DNA from: Sphingobacterium sp. HMA12
Lineage (GTDB): Bacteria > Bacteroidota > Bacteroidia > Sphingobacteriales > Sphingobacteriaceae
Length of the DNA: 64,000 bases
Direction of reading: 5' to 3'
NCBI RefSeq assembly: GCF_002933815.1
Contig: NZ_BEYR01000006.1
Span: 291,998-355,997, forward strand
A program made the translations under genes and the position numbers. Position 1 is the first letter of the stretch. Each line of letters starts with the position of its first letter. The notes under the pieces were generated by a model. That model did no database searches, had not been told where the DNA came from, and was given only the letters and a program-made list of their open reading frames with translations. Of the stretch, positions 8,537 through 17,605 are shown one piece after another.

Positions 8537-10840
8537 TTAAGACTTCCCTCTTTTGGGCTTATCTGTCATTTCAAAAACCAATTCTCCACCATCCATCAGA
8601 CTCGCATAGGATAATTTTAGATTTTCCAGCACTTTACCGTTCCATGTTACAGATTTGACGTACACATTTTTTTCAGACTGATTACGCGCAGTGATGGAAA
8701 TGCGTTTACCACTTTCTAGATTGACATTTGCAGATTTCACCAATGGGCTGCCGATCCAATAGGCATCCTCACCGGGCGCCACAGGGTAAAATCCAAGTGC
8801 AGTAAACAGGTACCAAGCTGACATTTGCCCACAGTCATCATTTCCTCCTAAGCCGGCGTGGCCATTATGATATTGATTTCGAATAATCTGGCGCAGTCTT
8901 TCCTGTGCCTTCCAAGGATTCTGGGTCATGTTATATAAATAGGCAACATGATGAGAAGGCTCATTTCCATGTACATAATTACCGATGATACCATCCCGTG
9001 TTATATCTTCGGTATGCTCAAAATATTTATCCGGCAATTCCATCGTAAATAACGAATCCAAGTAGGTCTCCAGCTTCTTTTTGCCGCCCATAAGATCCAT
9101 CATCTCCTTCGGTTGATGCGGCACATATAGACTGTAGTTCCACGAATTCCCTTCAATAAATCCCTGTCCATGTGTATCTAGGACATCAAACTGTTCCTTA
9201 AACTTTCCTTGGGAGTTTTTTGGTCGCATAAAACCGATTGTCGGGTCATAAAGTGCTCGCCAGCTTTCTGCCCGTTTTGAAAAAGTCTGATAGATATCTT
9301 CTTTACCCAGCTTCTTTGCCAATTGCGCAATACACCAATCATCATAAGCATATTCTAGTGTATTGGATACCGAAGTACCTGACACATCATCCGGGACATA
9401 TCCTTTATCGATATAGGCGCCAATTCCCTCATAATTACGGGTATTTGCCGTTTGTACACAAGCCCTTAAAGCAGCTTCCGGATCGCCCTTATAAACACCT
9501 TTTAATATCGCGTCGACAATGACGGATACGGAATGATAACCACTCATACACCAATTGTCGTTTGCATAATGCGACCAAATGGGTAGCATTTTCAATACGC
9601 TCTGATCGTAATGCGCCATCATTGAAGCGACAATGTCCGAATTGCGGGAAGGATTAATTAAGTTCAGCAGCGGATGGAATGCCCTAAACGTATCCCAAAG
9701 CGAAAACGATGTATAATTCGTAAATCCTTTAGCCTGATGTATCTCCTGGTCCAATCCTTTATATTCGCCGTTCTGATCCATATAAATGGTAGGCATCAAA
9801 CTGGCATGATACATCGCTGTATAGAAGTTAACCAGATCCTCCTTGTTCAACATATCCACTTCAATCTTATGAAGTTCTTTTTCCCAAGCCAATTGCCCTT
9901 TACGCACGTAACCCTCAAAATCCCAATTCGGTGCTTCAGCTTCCATGTTGCTGAGTGCATTCTTCATACTTACAGGGCTTAATGCAACTTTCATCTGGAT
10001 AGACTCCTGTGCTTTGGTATCGAAGTCTAAATGTAACTTGATATTATGGGCCGCTAGATCAGGAAAATTATGCTGCTGGTCAAACTTACGCCAAAAACCA
10101 TTGTATACGGACTTGCCATCTTCATATTTTGCACCGTAGTTTTTGAAAGGTTTGGAAGTCTTAATCGCAAAATATACGGTACGTGTCCGGGACCATCCAT
10201 TGGTCTGGCGATAGCCTACCAAGGTCGAGTCATTTAGAACTTTGACAACCGTCCAGACATTTTTACCATCATAGTTATAAATTCCAGCCGTCAAATCCAC
10301 GACAAGATGCGATGCATCTGCTTGCGGAAAGGTATATCGATGGATCCCGACACGAGTTGTTGTTGTTAACTCGGCCTTAATCTGATGTTTATCCAGCAAA
10401 ACACTGTAATAGTTGGGTTCTGCACGTTCATTTGCATGAGAATAAGGCGACCTATAGCCTTCCTGAGCTTTATCAGCCGTTCCCGGATTGAGCTGTACCT
10501 TACCTTGGGTTGGCATAACCAAAATATCGCCAAGATCAGAATGGCCGGTACCGCTAAAATGGGTATGGCTAAAGCCAACAATCGTTGGGTCGCCATACTG
10601 GTAGCCGGCGCAGTACTTATACACATCGCCATTGTATTGTCCATTTATGGCATACGATAACGTATCTGTATCTGGACTGAGCTGCACTGCCCCAAAAGGG
10701 ACTGTCGCACCAGGGAAGGTATGGCCCATTCGTGCCGTTCCTATCAGCGGTTTGACATATTGAATTAATTTGGTTTCCTGTGCCCTTAAAAAATATGGAA
10801 TACATAGTAAACCGACACAAACTAAACTTCTTACGTTCAT
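8537..10840 (-). CDS. GH92 alpha-mannosidase (Glu acid type), secreted
   Basis: A glycoside hydrolase family 92 enzyme, a calcium-dependent inverting exo-alpha-mannosidase, of 767 residues. The start is set at ATG 10840 because it gives a signal peptide (MNVRSLVCVGLL, ending LRAQ) and lies 10 bp after the preceding gene's stop; the longer frame would run into that gene. The N-terminal beta domain starts at VKPLIGTARMGHTFPGATVP. The (alpha/alpha)6 catalytic domain has SLWDTFRAFHPL, HGNEPSHHVAYLY (Glu627, the position of the catalytic acid in characterised GH92 enzymes) and GGNDDCGQMSAWY (Asp668/669, base region). It is the last gene of an operon with a BSP-type protease and a second GH92. Linkage specificity cannot be read from the sequence, although an intact acid fits alpha-1,2 or alpha-1,3 mannosides. 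Confidence 0.94.
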   Translation of the reverse strand: MNVRSLVCVGLLCIPYFLRAQETKLIQYVKPLIGTARMGHTFPGATVPFGAVQLSPDTDTLSYAINGQYNGDVYKYCAGYQYGDPTIVGFSHTHFSGTGHSDLGDILVMPTQGKVQLNPGTADKAQEGYRSPYSHANERAEPNYYSVLLDKHQIKAELTTTTRVGIHRYTFPQADASHLVVDLTAGIYNYDGKNVWTVVKVLNDSTLVGYRQTNGWSRTRTVYFAIKTSKPFKNYGAKYEDGKSVYNGFWRKFDQQHNFPDLAAHNIKLHLDFDTKAQESIQMKVALSPVSMKNALSNMEAEAPNWDFEGYVRKGQLAWEKELHKIEVDMLNKEDLVNFYTAMYHASLMPTIYMDQNGEYKGLDQEIHQAKGFTNYTSFSLWDTFRAFHPLLNLINPSRNSDIVASMMAHYDQSVLKMLPIWSHYANDNWCMSGYHSVSVIVDAILKGVYKGDPEAALRACVQTANTRNYEGIGAYIDKGYVPDDVSGTSVSNTLEYAYDDWCIAQLAKKLGKEDIYQTFSKRAESWRALYDPTIGFMRPKNSQGKFKEQFDVLDTHGQGFIEGNSWNYSLYVPHQPKEMMDLMGGKKKLETYLDSLFTMELPDKYFEHTEDITRDGIIGNYVHGNEPSHHVAYLYNMTQNPWKAQERLRQIIRNQYHNGHAGLGGNDDCGQMSAWYLFTALGFYPVAPGEDAYWIGSPLVKSANVNLESGKRISITARNQSEKNVYVKSVTWNGKVLENLKLSYASLMDGGELVFEMTDKPKRGKS

Positions 10841-10850
10841 CACTTCAGGA

Positions 10851-11570
10851 TTAGATCTTAGGGTTTTGACTATAAGCACGCCATAATTCATCAATCGTCC
10901 TGCCTGTCTGTGCTTTCCAGAAATCATCGGTATATGTTTTATTTCGCATTGCTCCGTCTAGTTTTTTAACAAAATCCTTTTTCACATTTTTATTAATCCA
11001 GTAAAGGAATCGTGCCGTCGTACGATATGAATCCGTATATTTTTGTTTCTCCGTAAAGTCTGGCAATTTCCAATTTGCACCGGCGTTGTCTATTCCGTCA
11101 TCAAACCGAACGAAATCTGCTATTCCCTCGGTAATCCACCACGGACCGGCTCCGTCAGGATAAGCCTGAACAATATGCATGACTTCATGCGTAACAACAT
11201 CTATATCGCCCGGATTTTTAGCAAACCATTCCGGACTATAGCGTACAATTCCCCCTGCTGTAGCCGCTACACCCTTATAATCCGGATCAATGACAAAAGA
11301 CACTTCTCTTATGGTCTTGTTATTATATTTTTTCGCCAGCTTAGGGTAATTAGTAAAATACGCCGCTACCAATCTATCCTTTAAGGCTGCACTAAAACCC
11401 TTGTCTTTATTAATCCAGATCAAGGTGTATCCATTTTTGGTAATGCTATCAACATCCACCGCTACCTTACGGTCATTCTCGGTATGTTGCCAATTGTCCT
11501 GTGCCACAACTGAGCAAGAATACAGTAGGCTTACGATGGCCAATGCTTGTTTCAAAAAATTAAAGTTCAT
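10851..11570 (-). CDS. Basic secretory protein (BSP)-family putative zinc metalloprotease
   Basis: A 239-residue secreted protein with a signal peptide ending at about VVAQ24. It matches the basic secretory protein family (peptidase_MA-like clan): VTHEVMHIVQ supplies the zinc motif H128-E129-x-x-H132 and WITEGIADFVR supplies a downstream Glu (E148) in a gluzincin-like arrangement. SFVIDPDYKGVAAT and IVRYSPEWF are also typical. It lies between two GH92 genes, with a 19-bp gap from the upstream gene and 10 bp to the downstream gene. A reasonable reading is that it cleaves the polypeptide of mannosylated glycoproteins while the GH92 enzymes trim the glycan; that cooperation is inferred from context. 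Confidence 0.85.
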   Translation of the reverse strand: MNFNFLKQALAIVSLLYSCSVVAQDNWQHTENDRKVAVDVDSITKNGYTLIWINKDKGFSAALKDRLVAAYFTNYPKLAKKYNNKTIREVSFVIDPDYKGVAATAGGIVRYSPEWFAKNPGDIDVVTHEVMHIVQAYPDGAGPWWITEGIADFVRFDDGIDNAGANWKLPDFTEKQKYTDSYRTTARFLYWINKNVKKDFVKKLDGAMRNKTYTDDFWKAQTGRTIDELWRAYSQNPKI

Positions 11571-11589
11571 AATCAGAGTTATAATTTGC

Positions 11590-13941
11590 TTATTTTTTCT
11601 TTTTTGACTTTGTTGATTTCACACCCACCTTCAATTCATTCGTCATCGAATAGGGAGCTGCACTTAAGGTAGCCCCTCTATTATAGTTTGGTTTAGCGGC
11701 CATATCAAAATTCAGGTTTCCACCTTCATGAAGAGCCTTGTGACTCAACCAGTTTTTACCATAATTTGTTCCGTTAAACTGCAAAGTATTCACATAAACA
11801 TTTTCACTGGAATTCTTAGGCGCATCTATGGTCAATGTCTTGCCATTTTCAAAAGTTAAGGTAGCTTTTTTAAATAATGGAGCCCCGAGCACATATTCAT
11901 CTGTCGCTGGACAAACAGGGTAAAAACCTAAGGCCGAAAACACATACCATGCTGATGTTTGACCATTATCCTCGTCGCCACAATAACCGTCAGGCGTCGG
12001 TTTGTACATCCTGTCCATGACCTGACGAACCCAATATTGTGTTTTCCAAGGTTGGCCGGCGTAGTTATACAAGTATGGCATATGTTGGATTGGCTGATTA
12101 CCATGTGCATATTGTCCCATATTGGCAACCTGCATCTCCCGAATCTCGTGGATAATACCACCATAATAACTATCGTCAAAATCTGGAGCCTGAACAAATA
12201 CAGAATCCAACATATTGACAAAAGTTTTTTCGCCGCCCATTAAATTGATCAATCCTTGCACATCATGGAAAACACTCCAGGAGTAATGCCAGCTATTTCC
12301 CTCAGTAAATGCATCCCCCCATTTCAATGGATTGAAAGGAGTCTGGAATTTACCATCTTTATTTTTACCACGCATCAGATTAGTGGAAGGGTCAAATAAG
12401 TTCTTATAATTCTGAGCACGCTTAGCATATAAGTCAATCTCAGCCTTAGGGCGATTTAATGCTTTTGCTAATTGGTATATGGTGAAATCATCATAAGCAT
12501 ATTCTAAGGTACGGGCAGCATTTTCATTGATTTTAACATCATAAGGAACATAACCTAGGCTGTTGTAATATTCAACACCTTTTCGGCCAACTGCGGTCAT
12601 TGGTCCCTCATTATTTGCACCGTGCTGCAAGGCTTCATACAATTTGTTGATATCATAGCCTCGTAGTCCTTTCATATAAGCATCTGAAACGACTGAAGCG
12701 GAGTTGTTACCAACCATGATGTCTGCATACCCCGGGCTGCTCCATTCGGGTAGAAATCCACCTTCCAGATAAGCATTGAGCAACCCTTCTTGCATTTCTT
12801 TATTGATCGATGGGTACATAAAGTTTAAGAAAGGATACAAGGCTCTGAATGTATCCCAAAAACCTGTTCCGCCAAACAAATATCCCGGAAGCGTCTTACC
12901 GTTATACGGACTATAATGTACAGGCTTTCCTTGTGCATCGATCTCGTATAATTTGTTCGGAAAAAATAACGTACGGTACATGGTCGAGTAAAATGTACGC
13001 AATTGATCGATATCATCTCCTTCTACCTTAATTTTACCTAAGGTTGTATTCCAAATCTGGCGACCATCCTCTTTAATCTGATCAAAAGACTTATTGCCAA
13101 GCTCGTTTAAGTTTAACAGCGCCTGTTCAGCACTGATAAAAGAGGATGCAACTTTGACTTGAACAGGTTTTGATTTATCCTTGACTTTAAAACCAACAAT
13201 AGCACCGGTATGGTCACCTTTAATTTGAAGCTGACCATCTTTCTTCTCCTTTCCTTCCCAAGTCGCAACGCTGGCAAAAGGTTGATCGAAAACAAGAACA
13301 AAATAATTTTTAAAATTTTCGGGCAAAGGTCCGCGCGCATATTTCGAAGAATAGCCAATAATCATATTTTTTTCCGGAATGATCTGCACCTCTGAACCTT
13401 TTTCATAAGCATCCAATACGATATAGGCATCATCCGTTTTATTGAAAGAGATTCGAAACATCGCCGCACGTTCAGTTGGTGTCATCTCAGCTGTTACATC
13501 GTGATCTGCCAAATAAACGGAATAATAATAGGGCTTCACGATTTCTGCCTTATGCGAAAACCAACTCGCACGTTCGTCCTGATCAAAAACCGGTTTTCCC
13601 GTCACCGGCATAATCGAGAAAACACCATAGTCGTTCATCCAGGGAGAAGGCTGATGAGTTTGCTTCAATCCACGGATTTTATCAGCTGTATATTGATACT
13701 GCCAACCATCACCATTTTTGCCTGTCTGTGGCGTCCACATATTCATCCCCCATGGCCTCGCTATGGAAGGGTAAGTATTCCCGTTGGAAAGCTCAAATTT
13801 GGATTCTGTACCCATTAAAGGATTCACCAGATCAACAGCTTCCATTTGCTGTCCTCTAAACTTCTGAGCCAAAACCGGTTTTGCGCAAAACAAACCCAAG
13901 GACAATAATGACCCTAGAAAAACACTTAATGATTTATTCAT
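11590..13941 (-). CDS. GH92 family enzyme with Gln at the catalytic-acid position
   Basis: A 783-residue GH92 protein with a signal peptide ending at about VLAQ26. Fold markers are VNPLMGTESKFELSNGNTYP, GTGFWDTFRALYPFLNF, GNSWHYSWSVFHD and GYCGDEDNGQTSAWYVFSAL (acidic base region D656-D658). The segment that carries the catalytic acid in most GH92 enzymes reads HGNQPIQH, so Gln616 replaces Glu. In family knowledge, a Glu-to-Gln change at this site occurs in a GH92 enzyme that removes capping mannose from mannose-1-phospho-6-mannose, where the phosphate leaving group needs no proton. The substrate may therefore be a phosphomannoside; alternatively another residue supplies the proton. It is the first gene of the GH92-BSP-GH92 operon, with a palindromic operator candidate 26 bp upstream of its start. 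The C-terminal tail is Lys-rich. Confidence 0.92.
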   Translation of the reverse strand: MNKSLSVFLGSLLSLGLFCAKPVLAQKFRGQQMEAVDLVNPLMGTESKFELSNGNTYPSIARPWGMNMWTPQTGKNGDGWQYQYTADKIRGLKQTHQPSPWMNDYGVFSIMPVTGKPVFDQDERASWFSHKAEIVKPYYYSVYLADHDVTAEMTPTERAAMFRISFNKTDDAYIVLDAYEKGSEVQIIPEKNMIIGYSSKYARGPLPENFKNYFVLVFDQPFASVATWEGKEKKDGQLQIKGDHTGAIVGFKVKDKSKPVQVKVASSFISAEQALLNLNELGNKSFDQIKEDGRQIWNTTLGKIKVEGDDIDQLRTFYSTMYRTLFFPNKLYEIDAQGKPVHYSPYNGKTLPGYLFGGTGFWDTFRALYPFLNFMYPSINKEMQEGLLNAYLEGGFLPEWSSPGYADIMVGNNSASVVSDAYMKGLRGYDINKLYEALQHGANNEGPMTAVGRKGVEYYNSLGYVPYDVKINENAARTLEYAYDDFTIYQLAKALNRPKAEIDLYAKRAQNYKNLFDPSTNLMRGKNKDGKFQTPFNPLKWGDAFTEGNSWHYSWSVFHDVQGLINLMGGEKTFVNMLDSVFVQAPDFDDSYYGGIIHEIREMQVANMGQYAHGNQPIQHMPYLYNYAGQPWKTQYWVRQVMDRMYKPTPDGYCGDEDNGQTSAWYVFSALGFYPVCPATDEYVLGAPLFKKATLTFENGKTLTIDAPKNSSENVYVNTLQFNGTNYGKNWLSHKALHEGGNLNFDMAAKPNYNRGATLSAAPYSMTNELKVGVKSTKSKKKK

Positions 13942-13966
13942 TATTTAGGATATATATAAATATTTC

Positions 13967-13984
13967 TACTAAAACGTATTAGTA
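13967..13984. promoter_or_regulatory. Putative LacI-family operator upstream of GH92 operon
   Basis: TACTAAAACGTATTAGTA is an 18-bp near-perfect palindrome (8 of 9 pairs) centred on CG, 26 bp before the GH92 start and just downstream of the LacI-family gene. It shares CTAAAACGT with the site at 8069-8080. The position would overlap the start region of transcription, consistent with repression. The regulator assignment is inferred. Confidence 0.5.
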
Positions 13985-14114
13985 AAGATATAAAAAAGAT
14001 TATTAAATCAAAATATGCGCTATGTTTCCGAAGCGGAGGTCTTAAGATTTTTACAATAGGGCTTTATTTTCTTCGGGGCAAAGCCAAAGCGAATATACTT
14101 TTCAGTTATTTTGA

Positions 14115-15101
14115 CTATCTTTTAATCAAGTCGGTCGAAATTACGTATTCTTTGGGACTGGAAATTCCTCGGTCTATTTCTTTTAACAGGACCTTCACAC
14201 AGGTTTTTGCCAAAGGTTCCAAAGGTTGCCGGATACAGGAGATCTTAGGATTCAAAAGATCAAACAATTCATGATCATCAAAAGAAAACAACGGGAAATC
14301 AAAATTCTTTCCTTCTTCTGTTCGAAGCGATTTCAGGCCAAGGATACACAGATAATTGGTCGTAAAAAATAAACCATCTAATCCTATATTTTTTGCCACC
14401 CAGTTCTGTAAGGTTGTCATACCCTTCTGCCGTAGGTTCTGATAGGACAAATGTAATATCCGTGCTTGCATACCCGTTTCTTCACAAAATAGCAAATAGG
14501 CATTTTTACGCGCCAGCATCTGAGGTTGATCCGAATCAATTGTGACCAATCCAAAATTCTCACATCCAATCGACTTCAAATGTGAACAAGCCTTCAAACT
14601 ACTGTCTCCATTGTCAATATGGACATAATGTGTGGCTACTTCTGGCGAATTTCGGTCAAAAACAACCAAAGGGACTTTATGTTCCAATATCTTTCGCTGG
14701 TGTTCTTCCAGATCTACAGTAGGTGCCAGGAGGATGCCTTCGACTTTCTTTTCAAGCATAAAATCAATGATATCCTGCGCATTTTGAGGATCCCCTAATG
14801 TACTGCTATAGAGCACATGGTAATCTTTCTTGCGCAAAAGCTCTTCCACATATAGCGCAAAAGGACCGAAAAAGGAATCACCAATATTTTCGACAATAAG
14901 GCCAATGGTATTCGAACGCCCCGTAGCCAGGCTCTTTGCCAATGAATTAGGTTTGTACCCAACTTTCTTGACATAATCCAGCACACGCTTCTCAAGCTCT
15001 TTACTAATACGAGCCTGCTCCGCTTTATGATTGATCACCAATGAAACGGTTGATTTGGATACATTAAGTTCCTGTGCAATTTCTTTAATAGATTTGGCCA
15101 T
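14115..15101 (-). CDS. LacI-family transcriptional regulator
   Basis: A 328-residue DNA-binding regulator. The N-terminal LacI helix-turn-helix occupies residues ~4-24 (IKEIAQELNVSKSTVSLVIN), followed by the hinge helix region YKPNSLAKSLATGRSNTIG, and then a periplasmic-binding-protein-like effector domain (IGLIVENIGDSFFGPFA; FSFDDHELFDLLNPKISCIRQPLE; C-terminal EYVISTDLIKR). The members of this family bind sugar-type effectors. It stops 173 bp before the GH92 operon on the same strand. A PurR-box-like motif (15179-15193) lies 78 bp upstream of its start and may mediate autoregulation. Likely targets are the GH92 operon and possibly the SusC operon to the left, from shared motifs. Confidence 0.93.
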   Translation of the reverse strand: MAKSIKEIAQELNVSKSTVSLVINHKAEQARISKELEKRVLDYVKKVGYKPNSLAKSLATGRSNTIGLIVENIGDSFFGPFALYVEELLRKKDYHVLYSSTLGDPQNAQDIIDFMLEKKVEGILLAPTVDLEEHQRKILEHKVPLVVFDRNSPEVATHYVHIDNGDSSLKACSHLKSIGCENFGLVTIDSDQPQMLARKNAYLLFCEETGMQARILHLSYQNLRQKGMTTLQNWVAKNIGLDGLFFTTNYLCILGLKSLRTEEGKNFDFPLFSFDDHELFDLLNPKISCIRQPLEPLAKTCVKVLLKEIDRGISSPKEYVISTDLIKR

Positions 15102-15178
15102 GCGAGCTATTTCATAAAATTAAGTGAAATTAGAAAATAAAATGAAGAATATGCTCTTATTGAGGCAAATGAATATCA

Positions 15179-15193
15179 ACACAATCGTTTGCG
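15179..15193. promoter_or_regulatory. PurR-box-like LacI-family operator (copy A)
   Basis: ACACAATCGTTTGCG(T) matches 14 of 16 positions of the classical E. coli PurR box. The same 15-mer recurs at 50536-50550 and its first 13 bases recur inverted at 61147-61159. This copy lies 78 bp upstream of the LacI-family gene start. Confidence 0.55.
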
Positions 15194-15473
15194 TGAATTA
15201 ACTGGATGCTTTTTTTAGACATGATACCAACTATAATCGTGCTTACTTAAACAATCTAACCTTTTTATTTTAGAGACATTTCGTTGTTTCGACAACATTG
15301 TACAATAACAAACAACCTCTTTACGATAATGGGGAGCTCTTGGTGATCATAGTCATATTTACCAAACTTTTACCGCCCAAATTCATGACATTTAATTTAG
15401 CTAAAGTAGCTACGCTACACTACTATAACAATACTTAATCTATACTTTAAACCTACTGGGAGCTTATTTCACC

Positions 15474-15487
15474 AACAACGCGTTGTT
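15474..15487. promoter_or_regulatory. Perfect 14-bp palindrome AACAACGCGTTGTT
   Basis: A perfect CG-centred palindrome between the LacI gene and the sigma gene, about 140 bp upstream of the sigma start. It could be an operator for a dimeric regulator. No second copy was noticed in the window. Confidence 0.3.
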
Positions 15488-15627
15488 AGCCAATTCATAT
15501 TAAAAAATCTAATTTTTTGTTGAGTTTTAATAAAATCCCAAAAGGTAAAAGGAAAATCAGAGCCTCTTTATCAATCTTGTAATGAAAATGTTATTTTTTT
15601 TTTAAATTTACTGGCGACTAGCTCCTT

Positions 15628-16200
15628 ATGAGAAACAATAAATCATACCAATACCAAGAACTCCTCCCCCTTATACAGCAAGGGGATCAAAGAGCTTTTG
15701 CAGTATTATATGATTTGTTTGCTCCCGACCTAATTGCATTTATTGCAAAAAAAATATCCAAAAGCGAAGTCGCCGAAGATATTCTACATGACCTCTTTAT
15801 TTCGGTTTGGAAGAACAGAGCAGTAATTGAAGAAATAGAATCTCTTCCAGCCTATCTATTCAGTTCCTGCCGGTATTTGGTGCTTGCCCATTACCGCAAA
15901 GAGATGAAAATCAAACTTACACAAGATTTCGAAGATCTTGAATTTGAAGATGAAACCATCCCAATTGAAGATCAGCTCTATTACCGCTATATTATTGATT
16001 TGGTGACAAAAGAGATAGAAAATCTGCCGGAGAAATGTAAAGAAGTATTCAAATTGAGCCGGGAATATTATATGAGCAATAAAGAGATTGCAAAAAAATT
16101 AAGTATTAGCGAATCCACAGTGGAAAAACATATTAACAAAGCCATCCGACATCTACGTACAGCAACAAGCCATCTTTTCCACTTTATTTTATTCTTTTAG
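15628..16200 (+). CDS. ECF-type RNA polymerase sigma factor (FecI-like, Bacteroidota)
   Basis: A 190-residue extracytoplasmic-function sigma factor. Region 2 covers ~20-90 (FAVLYDLFAPDLIAF, AEDILHDLFISVWKNR, FSSCRYLVLAHYRKE) and region 4 covers ~125-180 (LPEKCKEVFKLSREYYMSNK, IAKKLSISESTVEKHINKAI). With the FecR protein encoded 112 bp downstream and the STN-containing SusC after it, it forms a cell-surface signalling cascade: ligand-bound SusC signals through its STN domain to FecR, which frees sigma to transcribe the SusCD operon. It ends with a hydrophobic tail (HLFHFILFF), common in this group. Confidence 0.94.
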   Translation: MRNNKSYQYQELLPLIQQGDQRAFAVLYDLFAPDLIAFIAKKISKSEVAEDILHDLFISVWKNRAVIEEIESLPAYLFSSCRYLVLAHYRKEMKIKLTQDFEDLEFEDETIPIEDQLYYRYIIDLVTKEIENLPEKCKEVFKLSREYYMSNKEIAKKLSISESTVEKHINKAIRHLRTATSHLFHFILFF

Positions 16201-16312
16201 TTGTCAGTAATCGTCGATTTTAATAAAAAAAATTTTTTTTTACTTTTTGAGTAGAAGCTCATCTTCTTTTACATCACTTGTATTATAACCAACCAGTATA
16301 ACGTTGCGATTT

Positions 16313-17440
16313 ATGAAGCAAGTGAAAGAATTATATAAACTGATTTGCAGTTTTCTGAGCCGATCCGAAAATATTGAGGAACGTAAACAGCTTTTTGATT
16401 GGTTTGATCAACAAACTGCTAACCAAATACCGGAAGGGCATTTTTCTGCAATTCAGAAAAACACAAAGCACCGCCTATTAGCGGAGGTTGGCATGATCGA
16501 AAAAAAAACCAGCACAATAAAATACTTTTACTACATCAGCACAGCAGCGGCTATCTTATTAATTGGATTTTTCACCTACAAATACTGGCCTGCAGCCGAA
16601 CATATCGCTTCCGATAAATTATTAGCGTCCATTCCACCAGGCAGCGAAAAGGCTATTATCACACTAGCAGATGGTAAGCAGATCAATCTAGATGAATTGC
16701 ACTTAAATCAAAGTCTGCAGATTGGAGAAACAATTCTGACAAAGGATGCACAAGGCAAAGTAAGTTATCGGAATGCAGCAACAGGAAAAGTGGCTATCCA
16801 ACAAAATACACTGAAAACACCAAAAGGTGCTACTTACGATATTGTACTGGCAGACGGTACATTAGTAAGCCTCAATGCTGATTCAAAATTGACTTATCCA
16901 TCTGCTTTTGCATACGGCGACCGCATCGTTGAATTGGAGGGGGAAGCCTATTTCCAAGTTCAGAAAACGAAGGATCACAGGGGGTTCATTGTAAAAACTG
17001 GAAATCAACAGATCAAAGTATTGGGGACAAAATTCAATATCAATGCTTACTCAGGAGATGCTGGAATTCGTACAAGTCTGGAAGAAGGGGCTGTTATTGT
17101 TTCCAAACAGAATAGTGCTGTACACCTAAAACCAAATGAACAAGCATTTTCCGAACAGGGTAAACTTCGATCAAAGTCAATAAACATTGATCAGGTGCTT
17201 AGTTGGAAAAGTGGCCAATTTTACTTTGATGGCACCAATACAGAGGATGTATTTAACGAGATTGCCCGATGGTATGACATCGACATCACTTATAATAGCA
17301 AGAGCAATGCTGGTCAATATAGTGGAAAAATTCCAAGGAATTTGAGTCTAGAAAAGCTCATTGCACTTTTGAATTACGCGGACATTAAGACCAAGGCAAT
17401 TGTAGGGAAGAACAATAGAATCAACTTAATCATTACATAA
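16313..17440 (+). CDS. FecR-family anti-sigma factor
   Basis: An inner-membrane anti-sigma regulator of ~375 residues. The start is taken at ATG 16313; a TTG 9 bp upstream is in frame but less likely. A cytoplasmic sigma-binding N-terminus (~1-70) is followed by one membrane segment (~75-95, ISTAAAILLIGFFTY) and the periplasmic FecR domain (TPKGATYDIVLADGTLVSLN, IVELEGEAYFQV, FIVKTGNQQIKVLGTKFNI). The C-terminal DUF4974-type domain contains FYFDGTNTEDVFNEIARWYD and PRNLSLEKLIALLNY. It sits between its sigma factor and the SusC that should signal to it. Confidence 0.94.
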   Translation: MKQVKELYKLICSFLSRSENIEERKQLFDWFDQQTANQIPEGHFSAIQKNTKHRLLAEVGMIEKKTSTIKYFYYISTAAAILLIGFFTYKYWPAAEHIASDKLLASIPPGSEKAIITLADGKQINLDELHLNQSLQIGETILTKDAQGKVSYRNAATGKVAIQQNTLKTPKGATYDIVLADGTLVSLNADSKLTYPSAFAYGDRIVELEGEAYFQVQKTKDHRGFIVKTGNQQIKVLGTKFNINAYSGDAGIRTSLEEGAVIVSKQNSAVHLKPNEQAFSEQGKLRSKSINIDQVLSWKSGQFYFDGTNTEDVFNEIARWYDIDITYNSKSNAGQYSGKIPRNLSLEKLIALLNYADIKTKAIVGKNNRINLIIT

Positions 17441-17605
17441 CCAAACTTATTAACAGAATGAAAAGCGAAAAATTCCCGCCCTGACAGGAGATTATTAATA
17501 TCAATAAAAGACGGATCCTGTTGGCGCAGAACCCGTCCAACTTAATTGGTATTAAAGTATCGTCTAACTTCTAAATTATTAACACGTTAAAACCAAACGA
17601 ATTTA

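Larger units (their letters stand above)
15102..15627. other. Divergent intergenic region LacI / ECF sigma, no gene seen
   Basis: 526 AT-rich bases separate the leftward LacI gene from the rightward sigma gene. Contents: the PurR-box-like site at 15179-15193, a perfect palindrome AACAACGCGTTGTT at 15474-15487, and a TAAATTTA stretch at 15603-15610 that resembles a TAnnTTTG element close to the sigma start. I see no small coding frame or structured RNA. Confidence 0.55.

Noticed and set aside
10841..10927. N-terminal extension of the GH92 gene to 10927
   Set aside because: It runs into the protease gene, and the signal peptide begins only at ATG 10840.
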